This document shows, piece after piece, positions 1 to 7,231 of a stretch of DNA of 20,239 bases. The notes beneath the pieces are model-generated. The model saw only the letters and a list, made by a program, of their open reading frames with translations, ran no database searches and was not told the origin of the DNA. Source of the stretch: an uncultured Collinsella sp. GTDB lineage: Bacteria > Actinomycetota > Coriobacteriia > Coriobacteriales > Coriobacteriaceae. The position numbers were made by a program, and so were the translations under genes. Positions within the stretch are counted from its first letter, which is position 1. Each line of letters starts with the position of its first letter. The stretch spans positions 1 through 20,239 of the forward strand of contig CAAEEB010000087.1 of NCBI GenBank assembly GCA_900754745.1, written 5' to 3'.

Positions 1-185
1 CACGCCTGCGCTGGTTCCCGGTTGCACCGGGCCGCGCGGCAAGGAGATATATTGCCAGACCGGAGGGCCCCTGCGGGCGGGAATCTGGGCGTACACATTT
101 CCTACACATATTAAAACTCAGCTTACGTTTGCCGGCCGTTCCCCACCACTCACCGAGGGTCTCTTTATAGTGAAGCGTCATATGG
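1..185. other. Non-coding left edge with three consecutive hairpins
   Basis: No gene is visible here. Three short inverted repeats follow one another: CCCGG/CCGGG around 17-31, GGCAA/TTGCC at 38-56, and CCAGA/TCTGG at 55-88 enclosing a GCCC/GGGC inner stem. Two copies of TACACAT follow at 92-98 and 103-109, 11 bp apart (one helical turn). The spacing of the hairpins suggests a structured RNA or leader cut by the window edge. I could not match it to tmRNA, RNase P RNA, SRP RNA or a known riboswitch by its conserved motifs, and GC-rich DNA forms such hairpins by chance. No T-tract terminator for the neighbouring phosphohexomutase is obvious. Confidence 0.3.
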
Positions 186-1586
186 CTAAAGCTGATAGGC
201 TCCCTTAGCCAAGGCACAGCCGGCATCGAGCAACTCATCGCGCTCCTCCACCGAGAACCCCTCGGCGTATACGCGAACCACCGGTTCGGTCCCGCTGGGG
301 CGGATCAGCAGCCAGGTGTCATCCTCGAATGCCAAACGCAAACCATCCATATGGCTTACAGCCTGCGGCGCCTTGCCGCAAATCGATTTGGGATTCATGC
401 CAGGAAGCAGCGTTCGCAGCGATTCGGCGTCTTCTGCCTCAAGGCGCAAATCGCGACGCCCATAGCTCATCTTACCAAAACTGGCCTCGAGCTGATCGAC
501 CAAAACGCCCAAGGGCGCGCCCGTCTTTGCCATAAGCTCACACAGAATCAGACAAGCAAGGATTCCATCACGCTCGGGCATATGCGCTGCGATGCCGATG
601 CCGCCGGCCTCCTCGCCTCCCATGAGGACGCCGCCCTTCTTCATCTCTGCAGCTATATATTTGAAACCGACCGGCTTAACGGTCACGCGACAGCCAAGCG
701 CCTCGGCAATGCGGCGCACGAGCGTCGAGCACGAGAGATTGACGACGACACGCCCCTCCAAATTGCGGAATTGAACGAGGTCGCCCAAAACAAGCGCCAT
801 GATTTGATGCGGATGAATATATCTGCCGCGTTCATCGACCGCGCCGATACGATCGGCATCGCCGTCGGTCACCAGGCCCGCGCACGCCCCGTCCTCGACA
901 ACCGCACGCTCGCAAGCGTCCACCCATGGCTCAACAGGGTCGGGGCAAATGTCCTCTTGATCGGACGACTGTCCGGCATGAATCTCGTGCACCTCGACGC
1001 CTAGCTCCCGCAGCAGGTCGGCAAGATATCCCTGAGCCGCGCCGCCCATGGGGTCAACTACCACACGCAGGTGAGCGGCTCGAATGGCCTCGGCATCGAC
1101 AAACGATGCCACCGCCTGCATATAGTCAGGAATAATATCCGCGGTGCGATAACGTTCCTCGATCCCCATCGGCTCGGGGGCCATGGTCTCTTCGAGCTCT
1201 TCGATGACATCCTGATTGGCCGTCGAGCCATCTCCCATGCGTAGTTTAAGGCACAGATACCCCTGCGGATGATGGGACCCCGTCACCATGAGCGCACCGC
1301 AAGCCTCGCCGTCATACGCCGCCGCCCACGTGAGGGCGGGGGTCGGGACAGGCCGAGATGCGAGCACTGCGTCCAATCCGTGAGCCGCAAGCACACCTGC
1401 CGCAAGCTCAGCGAACTCGCGCGCCTGCGGCCGGGTGTCGAACCCTATATATACTGTTTTGCCGGGATTGGTCTTTTGCCACAACTCGCCGACGGCATCG
1501 GCAATGCGGGCAACGTTGTCGGCGGTAAAGTCGTCGTCGACGCGGGCGCGCCAACCGTCAGTTCCAAAATGAATTATCGCGCACAC
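186..1586 (-). CDS. Phosphohexomutase (phosphoglucomutase/phosphomannomutase family)
   Basis: This enzyme interconverts hexose 1- and 6-phosphates in the cytoplasm, feeding sugar nucleotides and wall polymers. The alpha-D-phosphohexomutase domains appear in order: an FGTDGWR start motif, the phosphoserine loop TGSHHP (about residues 102-107, Ser104), the Mg-binding loop DGDADR (241-246), the sugar loop GGEEAGG (323-329) and the phosphate-binding loop RPSGTEP (429-435). At about 466 aa it has the usual family length. The start is taken as GTG at 1586 because GAGGTG lies 7 nt upstream and FGTDGWR follows closely; a longer frame reaches an ATG at 1670 but adds 28 unlike residues. The phosphoserine loop is unusual: most members read TASHNP. 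A terminator at 1708-1737 separates it from the upstream gene, so it probably has its own promoter. Substrate choice (glucose, mannose or glucosamine) cannot be read from the sequence; the serine-loop variant makes GlmM less likely. Confidence 0.9.
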   Translation of the reverse strand: MCAIIHFGTDGWRARVDDDFTADNVARIADAVGELWQKTNPGKTVYIGFDTRPQAREFAELAAGVLAAHGLDAVLASRPVPTPALTWAAAYDGEACGALMVTGSHHPQGYLCLKLRMGDGSTANQDVIEELEETMAPEPMGIEERYRTADIIPDYMQAVASFVDAEAIRAAHLRVVVDPMGGAAQGYLADLLRELGVEVHEIHAGQSSDQEDICPDPVEPWVDACERAVVEDGACAGLVTDGDADRIGAVDERGRYIHPHQIMALVLGDLVQFRNLEGRVVVNLSCSTLVRRIAEALGCRVTVKPVGFKYIAAEMKKGGVLMGGEEAGGIGIAAHMPERDGILACLILCELMAKTGAPLGVLVDQLEASFGKMSYGRRDLRLEAEDAESLRTLLPGMNPKSICGKAPQAVSHMDGLRLAFEDDTWLLIRPSGTEPVVRVYAEGFSVEERDELLDAGCALAKGAYQL

Positions 1587-1623
1587 GCGCAGACACCTCA
1601 CAGTGTTTGGATCATGGTACGCA

Positions 1624-1638
1624 TGAGGTATACCCTCA
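1624..1638. promoter_or_regulatory. Possible promoter/operator upstream of the phosphohexomutase
   Basis: On the minus strand TGAGG and CCTCA arms flank a GTATA core, and the TATACC inside could be a -10 box. The only -35 candidate (TTGCTG) is 15 nt away, so the promoter call is weak. Its position between the upstream terminator and the gene start is what supports it. Confidence 0.25.
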
Positions 1639-1707
1639 GCGCTCGCCCAGCAACCTGCCAAAACCGGCATTCACCATTTGGGCAAATGCCACCGACGATG
1701 TGCAAGC

Positions 1708-1737
1708 AATAAAAAACCGCCCCGTATGGAGCGGTTT
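1708..1737 (-). terminator. Rho-independent terminator of the regulator-methyltransferase operon
   Basis: The arms AAACCGCCCC (1714-1723) and GGAGCGGTTT (1728-1737) pair with one mismatch around a GTAT loop. On the minus strand the stem is followed by a run of six T. It lies just after the methyltransferase stop codon. Confidence 0.85.
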
Positions 1738-1743
1738 CGACCT

Positions 1744-2637
1744 TTATATATCGAGTGCCTCGGCCATCGCCGCCGTGGTGATCGCCGTGGTTCCACAGCA
1801 ACTGCCCACCATTGCGGCACCGGCATGCCTCCATTCGATGCAAGCGCGCGCGAAGGCTTCGGGGTTCTCGCGCCACACAGGACCATCCTGTGTTTGGACC
1901 GGATCACCCACGTTGGGGCGTACCGTGACGGGCGTAGTCGCCGATGCAACCATCCTGGGCACCGCCACGTTCGCGGCCGCAAGTGAACAGCAGTTAACGC
2001 CAACCGAGTTTGCGCCGTGCTTTTCGGCGTACAAAACAGCAGCCTCGATGTTGAGGCCATCGCCTAGCAGGTCGCCTTTATCGTCAACGACAAAACTTAC
2101 CAAAACAGGCATGCCGTCGGCGGCATCCTGGGCGCCGGCAAGCATGGGCTGCAAATTACGGATAGACGTCACCGTCTCGATCAGCAGACCGTCAACACCA
2201 GCATTGAGCAGGGCGTATGCCTGCTCTCGCGAAATGCCTCGGATTTCTCGATACTCGGCAGAGTCTTCGGCAAACCACTCAATGCCGATCGGGCCCATCG
2301 AGCCCAGCAGCAGCTGAGGGTGCGCCTGGCGCGCATCGTCGACGGCAGCGCGATTGACCTCAGCCACGGACGGCGTAATCTGATCTTGCTTGAGGGCATA
2401 GCTTGATGCCTGAAAGGTATTGGTAATGAGCACCTGCGCACCGGCGGCGACATACAGGCGATGGATACGAGAAACAGTCTGCGGCTCGGCAAGGTTCCAA
2501 AACGCCGGTGGGATGTCGGCGGCATCGTATTCACTCATCAGCACGCTGCCCATGGGGCCCTGCGTCAACAGGGTCTCGCTCGACATGCGGCGCATAAGTT
2601 CCTCGCCGCCGGGGCGGTTGTAATAACTCGTATCCAT
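1744..2637 (-). CDS. Homocysteine S-methyltransferase family protein
   Basis: The predicted zinc-dependent enzyme transfers a methyl group (typically from S-methylmethionine or a betaine-type donor) to homocysteine, giving methionine in the cytoplasm. It is a single (beta/alpha)8 barrel of 297 aa, the usual size of the stand-alone family. The zinc-ligand cysteines are visible: GVNCC (residues 213-217) and GSCCGTT near the C-terminus (278-284). ITNTF (71-75) is the conserved early-barrel motif. There is no cobalamin or folate domain, so it is not MetH. The start at 2637 is 12 nt after the regulator stop. Its best ribosome site (GAGGAA) is about 15 nt away, so ATG at 2595, with GAGGA close upstream, is a real alternative. 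Co-transcription with a metal-dependent regulator suggests metal-linked control. The methyl donor is not determinable. Confidence 0.85.
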   Translation of the reverse strand: MDTSYYNRPGGEELMRRMSSETLLTQGPMGSVLMSEYDAADIPPAFWNLAEPQTVSRIHRLYVAAGAQVLITNTFQASSYALKQDQITPSVAEVNRAAVDDARQAHPQLLLGSMGPIGIEWFAEDSAEYREIRGISREQAYALLNAGVDGLLIETVTSIRNLQPMLAGAQDAADGMPVLVSFVVDDKGDLLGDGLNIEAAVLYAEKHGANSVGVNCCSLAAANVAVPRMVASATTPVTVRPNVGDPVQTQDGPVWRENPEAFARACIEWRHAGAAMVGSCCGTTAITTAAMAEALDI

Positions 2638-2649
2638 ATATAAGTTTCG

Positions 2650-3072
2650 CTATTCCTCGACGCTGATTCCCTGTTTTTCGAGATAAGCGAGCCAGCGGCT
2701 CATCGTGTCCTCGGAAAGCGCATGTTCCATCATGCACGCCTCGGAATCGGCCCGCTCAAAATCGACGCCGAGCTCCTGGACCAAAAACGTGCGAATAAGG
2801 CGATGACGGTACCAGATAGCCGTGCCGACCTCGCGACCACGGTCGGTCAGGATGACCTTGCCGTAATGCGATTGCTCGACAAGCTCGGACGCCTTAAGCG
2901 CCGAAACTGCCTTATTGACCGATGCCTTGGAGACACCAAGACACTGCGCGATGTCGACCGATCGCACGCCATTGGTCTCCCCTTCTTCGCTTTCGATGCG
3001 AACCATGCACTCCAAGTAGTCTTCGTTCGCCACCGTTAGATGCAGCTCGCGCGAGCTATTTGTCGTATCCAT
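2650..3072 (-). CDS. DtxR/MntR-family metal-dependent transcriptional regulator
   Basis: A cytoplasmic DNA-binding repressor of 140 aa. A winged helix-turn-helix (about residues 12-77, recognition segment SKASVNKAVSAL) is followed by the metal-binding dimerisation domain; there is no C-terminal SH3/FeoA domain, as in MntR. Alignment by eye to known members gives likely metal ligands D18 and E21 (as D8 and E11 in MntR), H90 in the YRHRL segment, and C113, E116 and H117 in EACMMEHALS. The EAC..EH pattern is DtxR-like, while D18/E21 are MntR-like, so the metal (Mn or Fe) is uncertain. The start ATG at 3072 has GAAGGG 10 nt upstream. It is the first gene of an operon with the homocysteine methyltransferase and is divergent from pepT. 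A palindrome at 3126-3145 is a candidate self-operator. Confidence 0.9.
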   Translation of the reverse strand: MDTTNSSRELHLTVANEDYLECMVRIESEEGETNGVRSVDIAQCLGVSKASVNKAVSALKASELVEQSHYGKVILTDRGREVGTAIWYRHRLIRTFLVQELGVDFERADSEACMMEHALSEDTMSRWLAYLEKQGISVEE

Positions 3073-3103
3073 GACCTTCCGTCCCTTCTGCTTTCAAAGG
3101 CTG

Positions 3104-3132
3104 ATTCTACCCCATCCAAGTGTCGCGGTATG
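3104..3132 (-). promoter_or_regulatory. Candidate promoter of the regulator-methyltransferase operon
   Basis: TAGAAT on the minus strand (3104-3109) is a 5/6 match to a -10 box. A 17-nt spacer puts the -35 position at 3127-3132, a poor TTGACA match that falls inside the palindrome at 3126-3145. A protein bound to the palindrome would block this promoter. Confidence 0.4.
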
Positions 3133-3145
3133 CCGTGGCATACCG
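3126..3145. promoter_or_regulatory. Perfect inverted repeat, candidate operator
   Basis: The arms CGGTATGCC and GGCATACCG form a perfect 9-bp inverted repeat with a GT spacer. It sits in the 120-bp region between the divergent regulator and pepT genes and covers the likely -35 zone of both. For pepT, an extended -10 candidate TGCTAGAGT lies at 3146-3154. The palindrome is unlike the classical DtxR (TTAGGTTAGCCTAACCTAA) or MntR box, and there is no T-tract to make it a terminator. Binding by the adjacent regulator is inference from position. Confidence 0.55.
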
Positions 3146-3192
3146 TGCTAGAGTTCTTGTTGCACACGACGACCAAGATTGGAGCGGTCTTT

Positions 3193-4440
3193 ATGGAAAA
3201 CAACGCCACGAACCCCGACGTCCTTGAGCGCTTTTTGCGCTACGTCCAAATCAACACGCAATCCGAGGATGCAAACTGCGACCAGGTGCCTTCGAGCACC
3301 GTTCAGTTTGACCTTGCCAACATCCTGGCCAAGGAGCTGCGCGAGCTCGGCGCGGCCGATGCCCATGTGACCGAGCATGCTTACGTGTGCGCGCATATTC
3401 CTGCGAGCGCGGGCGCGGAGAACAAGCCCGCCCTGGGCCTGATAGCACACCTCGACACCACCGAGGTTGCGCCGGGCGCCGGTGTGAAGCCGCACATTGT
3501 GCACTACGAAGGCGGCGACCTGGTCTGCGGTACCGTTGACGGCAAGCCTGTGGCCATGAGCACCGCCAAGCTTCCCGCCCTGAACGACCTTGTGGGTGAG
3601 GACTTGGTCTGCAGTGACGGCACCACACTGCTGGGCGCTGACGACAAGGCCGGCGTCGCCGAGATCATGGCGCTTGTCGCGCGTATCGCTCAGGACCCCT
3701 CGCTGCCCCACCCCGCACTCGGCATTTGTTTTTGCCCGGACGAGGAGATCGGTCACGGCGCCGAGCTGTTGGACATCGAGGCCTTTGGCTGCAAGTACGC
3801 CTACACGGTCGACGGCGGTCCCGTTGGCGAGCTGGAATGGGAGTGCTTTAACGCCGCCGAGGCAACCGTTCGCTTTGAGGGCCAATCCATCCATCCCGGT
3901 GACGCCAAAGGCCGCATGGTCAACGCGAGCAATCTGTTCTGCGACTTCAATGCCCTGCTCCCCTACGAGCAGCGTCCGGAATACACCGAGGGCTACGAGG
4001 GCTTCTATCACCTTGAGGGCGTCTCGGCAACGGTCGACCATGCCACGGCGCGCTATATCGTCCGTGATCACGATGCCGCCAAGTTCCAGCAGAAGCTCGA
4101 GCTGATGGATGCCGCCGCAGCACTGCTCAACCAGCGCCTGGGCGAGGAACTCGTGACAGTTGAGATCAAGCAGCAGTACCGCAACATGGCCGAGATCGTG
4201 CGTGACTACCCAGAGCTTATCGATGTCGCCAAGGAAGCCTACCTTGCCTGCGGCATTGAGCCCCAGGTGCTGCCGATTCGCGGTGGTACCGACGGTGCGC
4301 AGCTGTCGTTCCGCGGCCTGCCCTGCCCCAACCTTTCCACGGGCGGCTACTGCTACCACGGCGTCAACGAGTTTGTCCCGGTCAGCTCGCTCGTCAAGAT
4401 GACCGACGTCCTCCAGGAACTCGTCGCCCGCTTCGCATAG
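3193..4440 (+). CDS. pepT: Peptidase T (tripeptide aminopeptidase, M20 family)
   Basis: A cytoplasmic dinuclear zinc aminopeptidase that removes the N-terminal residue from tripeptides, finishing peptide use. Of its 415 aa (PepT is usually about 408-410) the M20 landmarks are AHLDT (His86, Asp88), GADDKAG with the bridging Asp150, the catalytic DEEIG (Glu184/Glu185), TVDGG (Asp207), IRGGTDG (362-368) and the late metal histidine in GYCYHG (His389). The lid domain carries SIHPGDAKG (232-240), typical of PepT. The start is ATG at 3193 with GGAG 8 nt upstream; the open frame extends further back, but those residues do not resemble the family. It is the only plus-strand gene in the window, divergent from the metal regulator, and ends at its own terminator. 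Confidence 0.95.
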   Translation: MENNATNPDVLERFLRYVQINTQSEDANCDQVPSSTVQFDLANILAKELRELGAADAHVTEHAYVCAHIPASAGAENKPALGLIAHLDTTEVAPGAGVKPHIVHYEGGDLVCGTVDGKPVAMSTAKLPALNDLVGEDLVCSDGTTLLGADDKAGVAEIMALVARIAQDPSLPHPALGICFCPDEEIGHGAELLDIEAFGCKYAYTVDGGPVGELEWECFNAAEATVRFEGQSIHPGDAKGRMVNASNLFCDFNALLPYEQRPEYTEGYEGFYHLEGVSATVDHATARYIVRDHDAAKFQQKLELMDAAAALLNQRLGEELVTVEIKQQYRNMAEIVRDYPELIDVAKEAYLACGIEPQVLPIRGGTDGAQLSFRGLPCPNLSTGGYCYHGVNEFVPVSSLVKMTDVLQELVARFA

Positions 4441-4466
4441 ATCTGGCCGCACAAGCCCAAAAGACG

Positions 4467-4503
4467 AATCGCCCCGTCCTCAACCGAGAACGGGGCGATT
4501 TTT
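4467..4503 (+). terminator. Rho-independent terminator of pepT
   Basis: AATCGCCCCGT (4467-4477) pairs perfectly with ACGGGGCGATT (4490-4500), 11 bp, followed by a T run to 4503. It lies 27 nt after the pepT stop. The opposite strand has no T-tract, so it acts on plus transcripts. Confidence 0.92.
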
Positions 4504-4526
4504 GGTGCAAGGAGTGTAGTCGGCAT

Positions 4527-4549
4527 CGCTGGTTGAATCAACGTCAGCG
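4527..4549. repeat. Small inverted repeat in the pepT/LCP intergenic region
   Basis: CGCTGGTTGA and TCAAC-GT-CAGCG pair around a tight loop, with a GT bulge. It sits between the pepT terminator and the long palindrome; role unknown. Confidence 0.4.
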
Positions 4550-4550
4550 A

Positions 4551-4650
4551 GCGACGTCCAGAGCGAACAAGTTGGCATGAAAAAGGCAGGGCATTGACCT
4601 TCTGGTCATGCCCTGCCTTTTGAATGACAAATTGTCGCTCTGGGCGGCGC
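4551..4650. repeat. Long imperfect palindrome around the LCP terminator
   Basis: Arms of roughly 45 nt (left about 4551-4599, right about 4604-4650) pair imperfectly around a TTCT loop. They contain the terminator stem plus an outer perfect block, CCAGAGCG (4558-4565) against CGCTCTGG (4636-4643). The segments between are also largely complementary, with single-base bulges. This is much longer than a terminator needs and may be a dispersed palindromic element. Confidence 0.6.
4581..4621 (-). terminator. Terminator of the murA-LCP transcript (possibly bidirectional)
   Basis: AAAAGGCAGGGCATTGACC (4581-4599) pairs with the right arm at 4604-4621 apart from one bulged T. Minus transcripts end in five T and plus transcripts in four T, so it could stop both converging units. 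Confidence 0.85.
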
Positions 4651-4663
4651 GTAGCGTCGAGCC

Positions 4664-4691
4664 GTTACGCGGGCTGGTAAGCCCGCGTAAC
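4664..4691. repeat. Perfect 12-bp hairpin directly after the LCP stop codon
   Basis: GTTACGCGGGCT (4664-4675) and AGCCCGCGTAAC (4680-4691) flank a GGTA loop. It follows the TAG of the LCP gene by one base on the minus strand. There is no T-tract, so it is more likely a 3' stabilising hairpin than a terminator by itself. Confidence 0.65.
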
Positions 4692-4692
4692 T

Positions 4693-5922
4693 CTAGTAGT
4701 TGGCTTCGTAGCCGTTGCCGTCGCCGGTGGGCTCTTCGTAGTAGTCCGAATCGCTCGAATCAGTCGAATCGTCCGAATCGTCAGAGTTGACCGATGAGGT
4801 TGCGGTGCCGTTGGCGTAATCGTCGGACGTGTTGTTGTTCAGGTCGCCGATCGTAGAGCTGGAGCCATCGGACTGGCCCATGGTATTGGGGCCCTTGGGA
4901 TCCTTGCCAGCGTCGACGCGCTCCATCATTTCCTTGAGCTCGTCCTCGTAGACAAAGACGTAGCTTACGCCATCAATCATAGTGCTGTCATCGGCATACG
5001 AAGGCAAGTTGGCCGAATAGATGCCGTCAACATCCATGCCGCGCATGGCATTGACCGTAGAGACGATATCCTGAACGCTCATATCGGTCACGAGCATGTC
5101 GGACAGCGAATTGACGAGGTCGAAAACCTTGGTCGCATCGAAGTTGTTGAGGATCTGGTTGGCGAGGGCGCCGAGCACCTGACGCTGGTGGCGCATGCGT
5201 GTGTAGTCGCCATCGGCATAGATGTAGCGGCAACGGGCATAGGTAAGGGCGGTTGCGCCATCCATGTGCTGCTGACCGGCGGTGATCTTAATGTCGAGGT
5301 GCTCAGGGTCATCAACGTCATCGGTCGCGTTGATGTCGATGCCGCCGACCGAGTCGATGAGCGACTGCATGCCATCGAAGCTGACCTCGGCATAGTGCGA
5401 AATCCGCACGCCGCACAGCTCGTTGACCGCCTGGACCATGGCCTCGGCGCCGCCGTAGGTGTGGCAGGCGTTGATCTTCATGGTCGAACCGTTGTAGACG
5501 ACCTTGGTATCACGCGGAATGGAGATGAGCGTCGCCTGCTTTTGCGTGGGATCGATACGCGCCAGGATAATCGAGTCGGCGCGGTATGTATCCTCGCCCG
5601 GGCGACCGTCAGTGCCAAGGAGTAGCACGTAGAACGGGTCCTTTGCCTCGTCGGTATCAACCAGGATCTGGCGCAGGTTGTCGGTAATGACGTTGGAATC
5701 GCCGAGCTTGCCCATAATGGTGGCAAACCACAGGCCGGCGGCAGTCGTAGCGCTCAACAGCACACCGAGCACAGCAATGAGCGCGACGCGGCGAACCGTA
5801 TGACCGCGACGGCGCTGACGAGCGCGCTCGGAATAGCGGGCAACGTTATCGCGGCTATAGATTTTTGCCTGAGCGCCGGTCGAAGGTCTTCGAGATTCCG
5901 TAATGGGCTTTTTCTTAAACAT
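4693..5922 (-). CDS. LytR-CpsA-Psr (LCP) family cell-wall polymer ligase
   Basis: LCP proteins are membrane-anchored and act outside the cell, moving glycopolymers (teichoic-acid-like or capsular) from a lipid carrier onto peptidoglycan. In this 409-aa protein a basic cytoplasmic N-terminus leads into one membrane segment (about residues 46-69). The LCP domain follows, with LLLGTDGRPGEDTYRADS (Arg115, Asp116), SIPRDT (Arg137, Asp138), TYARCRY (Arg230, Arg232) and the later D..RM.RQ region (Asp239, Arg242). These are the conserved Arg/Asp residues that hold polyprenyl pyrophosphate and Mg. The C-terminal tail of about 65 residues is Ser/Asp/Asn-rich and low in complexity. The start is ATG at 5922 with AGG 6 nt upstream; an in-frame TTG at 5928 overlaps that site and is less likely. 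It lies 12 nt after murA, so both are one transcript. Confidence 0.92.
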   Translation of the reverse strand: MFKKKPITESRRPSTGAQAKIYSRDNVARYSERARQRRRGHTVRRVALIAVLGVLLSATTAAGLWFATIMGKLGDSNVITDNLRQILVDTDEAKDPFYVLLLGTDGRPGEDTYRADSIILARIDPTQKQATLISIPRDTKVVYNGSTMKINACHTYGGAEAMVQAVNELCGVRISHYAEVSFDGMQSLIDSVGGIDINATDDVDDPEHLDIKITAGQQHMDGATALTYARCRYIYADGDYTRMRHQRQVLGALANQILNNFDATKVFDLVNSLSDMLVTDMSVQDIVSTVNAMRGMDVDGIYSANLPSYADDSTMIDGVSYVFVYEDELKEMMERVDAGKDPKGPNTMGQSDGSSSTIGDLNNNTSDDYANGTATSSVNSDDSDDSTDSSDSDYYEEPTGDGNGYEANY

Positions 5923-5934
5923 AGGCAACCTGCA

Positions 5935-7218
5935 TTAGTAGATGACGGGATCGGGAACAGTGGCGTGTTCGACATGAGCGCCAAGCGCCTGCAGCTTTTC
6001 AACAAACTGCTCGTAGCCGCGCTTAATGTGATGGATGGCCGAGACCTCGGTCGTGCCGTCGGCAATGAGGCCGGCAACGACGAGTGCCGCGCCACCACGA
6101 AGATCCGGTGAGGTTACCTGAGCGCCGGAAAAGCCCTTGACGCCGTGAATCATAGCGTGATGGCTCTCGATGCGAATATCGGCGCCCATTCGCACCAGCT
6201 CGGATGCGAACATAAAGCGATTCTCGAAGATGTTCTCGGTGATAACGGAGCTGCCGTCGGCCAGGGCGGAGAGCACCATGATCTGCGCCTGCATGTCCGT
6301 GGGGAAACCGGGGAACGGGAGCGTCTGGATATCGACCGGCTTGATGTGCTCGACGCGATTCACATGGACGCCATCCTCGACGCGCTCGCAGTCGATGCCC
6401 ATGAGCTCCATCTTCTTGAGCACCATGCCCAAATGAATGGGGCAAAAGCCCGTAACATCGACACCGCGATCGTCGGCCATCAACGCGCCGGCAACGATAA
6501 AGGTACCGGCCTCGATGCGGTCACCCACCACGCGATGGCTAACGGGATGCAGCTCCTCCACGCCCTCGATGGTCACGACAGGCGTACCGGCGCCGACAAT
6601 CTTGGCACCCATCTCGTTGAGCATGTTGGCGAGATCGACGATCTCGGGCTCGCGGGCGGCATTATCGATAACCGTGGTACCCTGCGCGCGAACGGAGGCC
6701 ATGATGAGGTTCTCGGTCGCACCGACACTGGCAAACTCGAGCGTGACGGTGGTACCGTGCAGGCCCTGGGGCGCGTTGGCGTTGATATAGCCGTGGGCGG
6801 TATCGAACTCAACGCCCAAGGCCTCAAGACCCAAGATATGCATGTCGATCTTGCGAGCGCCCAGGTTGCAGCCGCCGGGCATGGCGATCTTGGCGCGATG
6901 GAAACGGCCCAGCAGGGGTCCCATCACGGCAGTGGAAGCGCGCATCTTGGCAACGAGCTCATAGGGAGCCTCCCAAGAATCGACTTGGGAGGTATCGATC
7001 TCGAGCGTGTGCTCGTCGAGAACATCGATCGTAGCGCCCATACCCTTGAGCACCTTGCCCATCACGTGGACATCGGAAATATCAGGCACGTTCTGCAGCG
7101 TCGTCTTGCCCGGCGCCAGAAGCGTTGCCGCCATAAGTTTGAGCGCGGAGTTCTTGGCACCCGAAACAGGCACGGAACCTCCGATGGCGTGGCCACCCTC
7201 AACGCGGATAATATCCAA
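5935..7218 (-). CDS. murA: UDP-N-acetylglucosamine 1-carboxyvinyltransferase
   Basis: MurA makes the first committed peptidoglycan precursor, adding enolpyruvate from PEP to UDP-GlcNAc in the cytoplasm. The 427-aa protein is full length with the inside-out EPSP-synthase-like fold. Lys22-Asn23 are in SGAKNS, the catalytic Cys117 is in PGGCNLGAR with Arg122 after it, the catalytic Asp308 is in PFPGFPTDMQ, and the C-terminal Arg is in HHIKRGYEQF. Having Cys (not Asp) at the active site implies fosfomycin sensitivity at the target; this follows from family knowledge. The start codon is TTG at 7218, with AAAGGG 6-7 nt upstream. It follows the ATP synthase terminator at 7232-7270, so it may depend on readthrough or on a promoter I could not identify, and it is followed by the LCP gene. 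Confidence 0.97.
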   Translation of the reverse strand: MDIIRVEGGHAIGGSVPVSGAKNSALKLMAATLLAPGKTTLQNVPDISDVHVMGKVLKGMGATIDVLDEHTLEIDTSQVDSWEAPYELVAKMRASTAVMGPLLGRFHRAKIAMPGGCNLGARKIDMHILGLEALGVEFDTAHGYINANAPQGLHGTTVTLEFASVGATENLIMASVRAQGTTVIDNAAREPEIVDLANMLNEMGAKIVGAGTPVVTIEGVEELHPVSHRVVGDRIEAGTFIVAGALMADDRGVDVTGFCPIHLGMVLKKMELMGIDCERVEDGVHVNRVEHIKPVDIQTLPFPGFPTDMQAQIMVLSALADGSSVITENIFENRFMFASELVRMGADIRIESHHAMIHGVKGFSGAQVTSPDLRGGAALVVAGLIADGTTEVSAIHHIKRGYEQFVEKLQALGAHVEHATVPDPVIY

Positions 7219-7231
7219 GGTCTACCCTTTC

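Noticed and set aside
1..185. Possible cobalamin riboswitch, tmRNA or SRP RNA at the left edge
   Set aside because: GGTGCAA- and CCGG-like strings appear, but the conserved core motifs of these RNAs are not found in order.
3148..4452. A 434-codon minus-strand frame opposite pepT
   Set aside because: A shadow frame of pepT, which has all M20 motifs and its own ribosome site and terminator.
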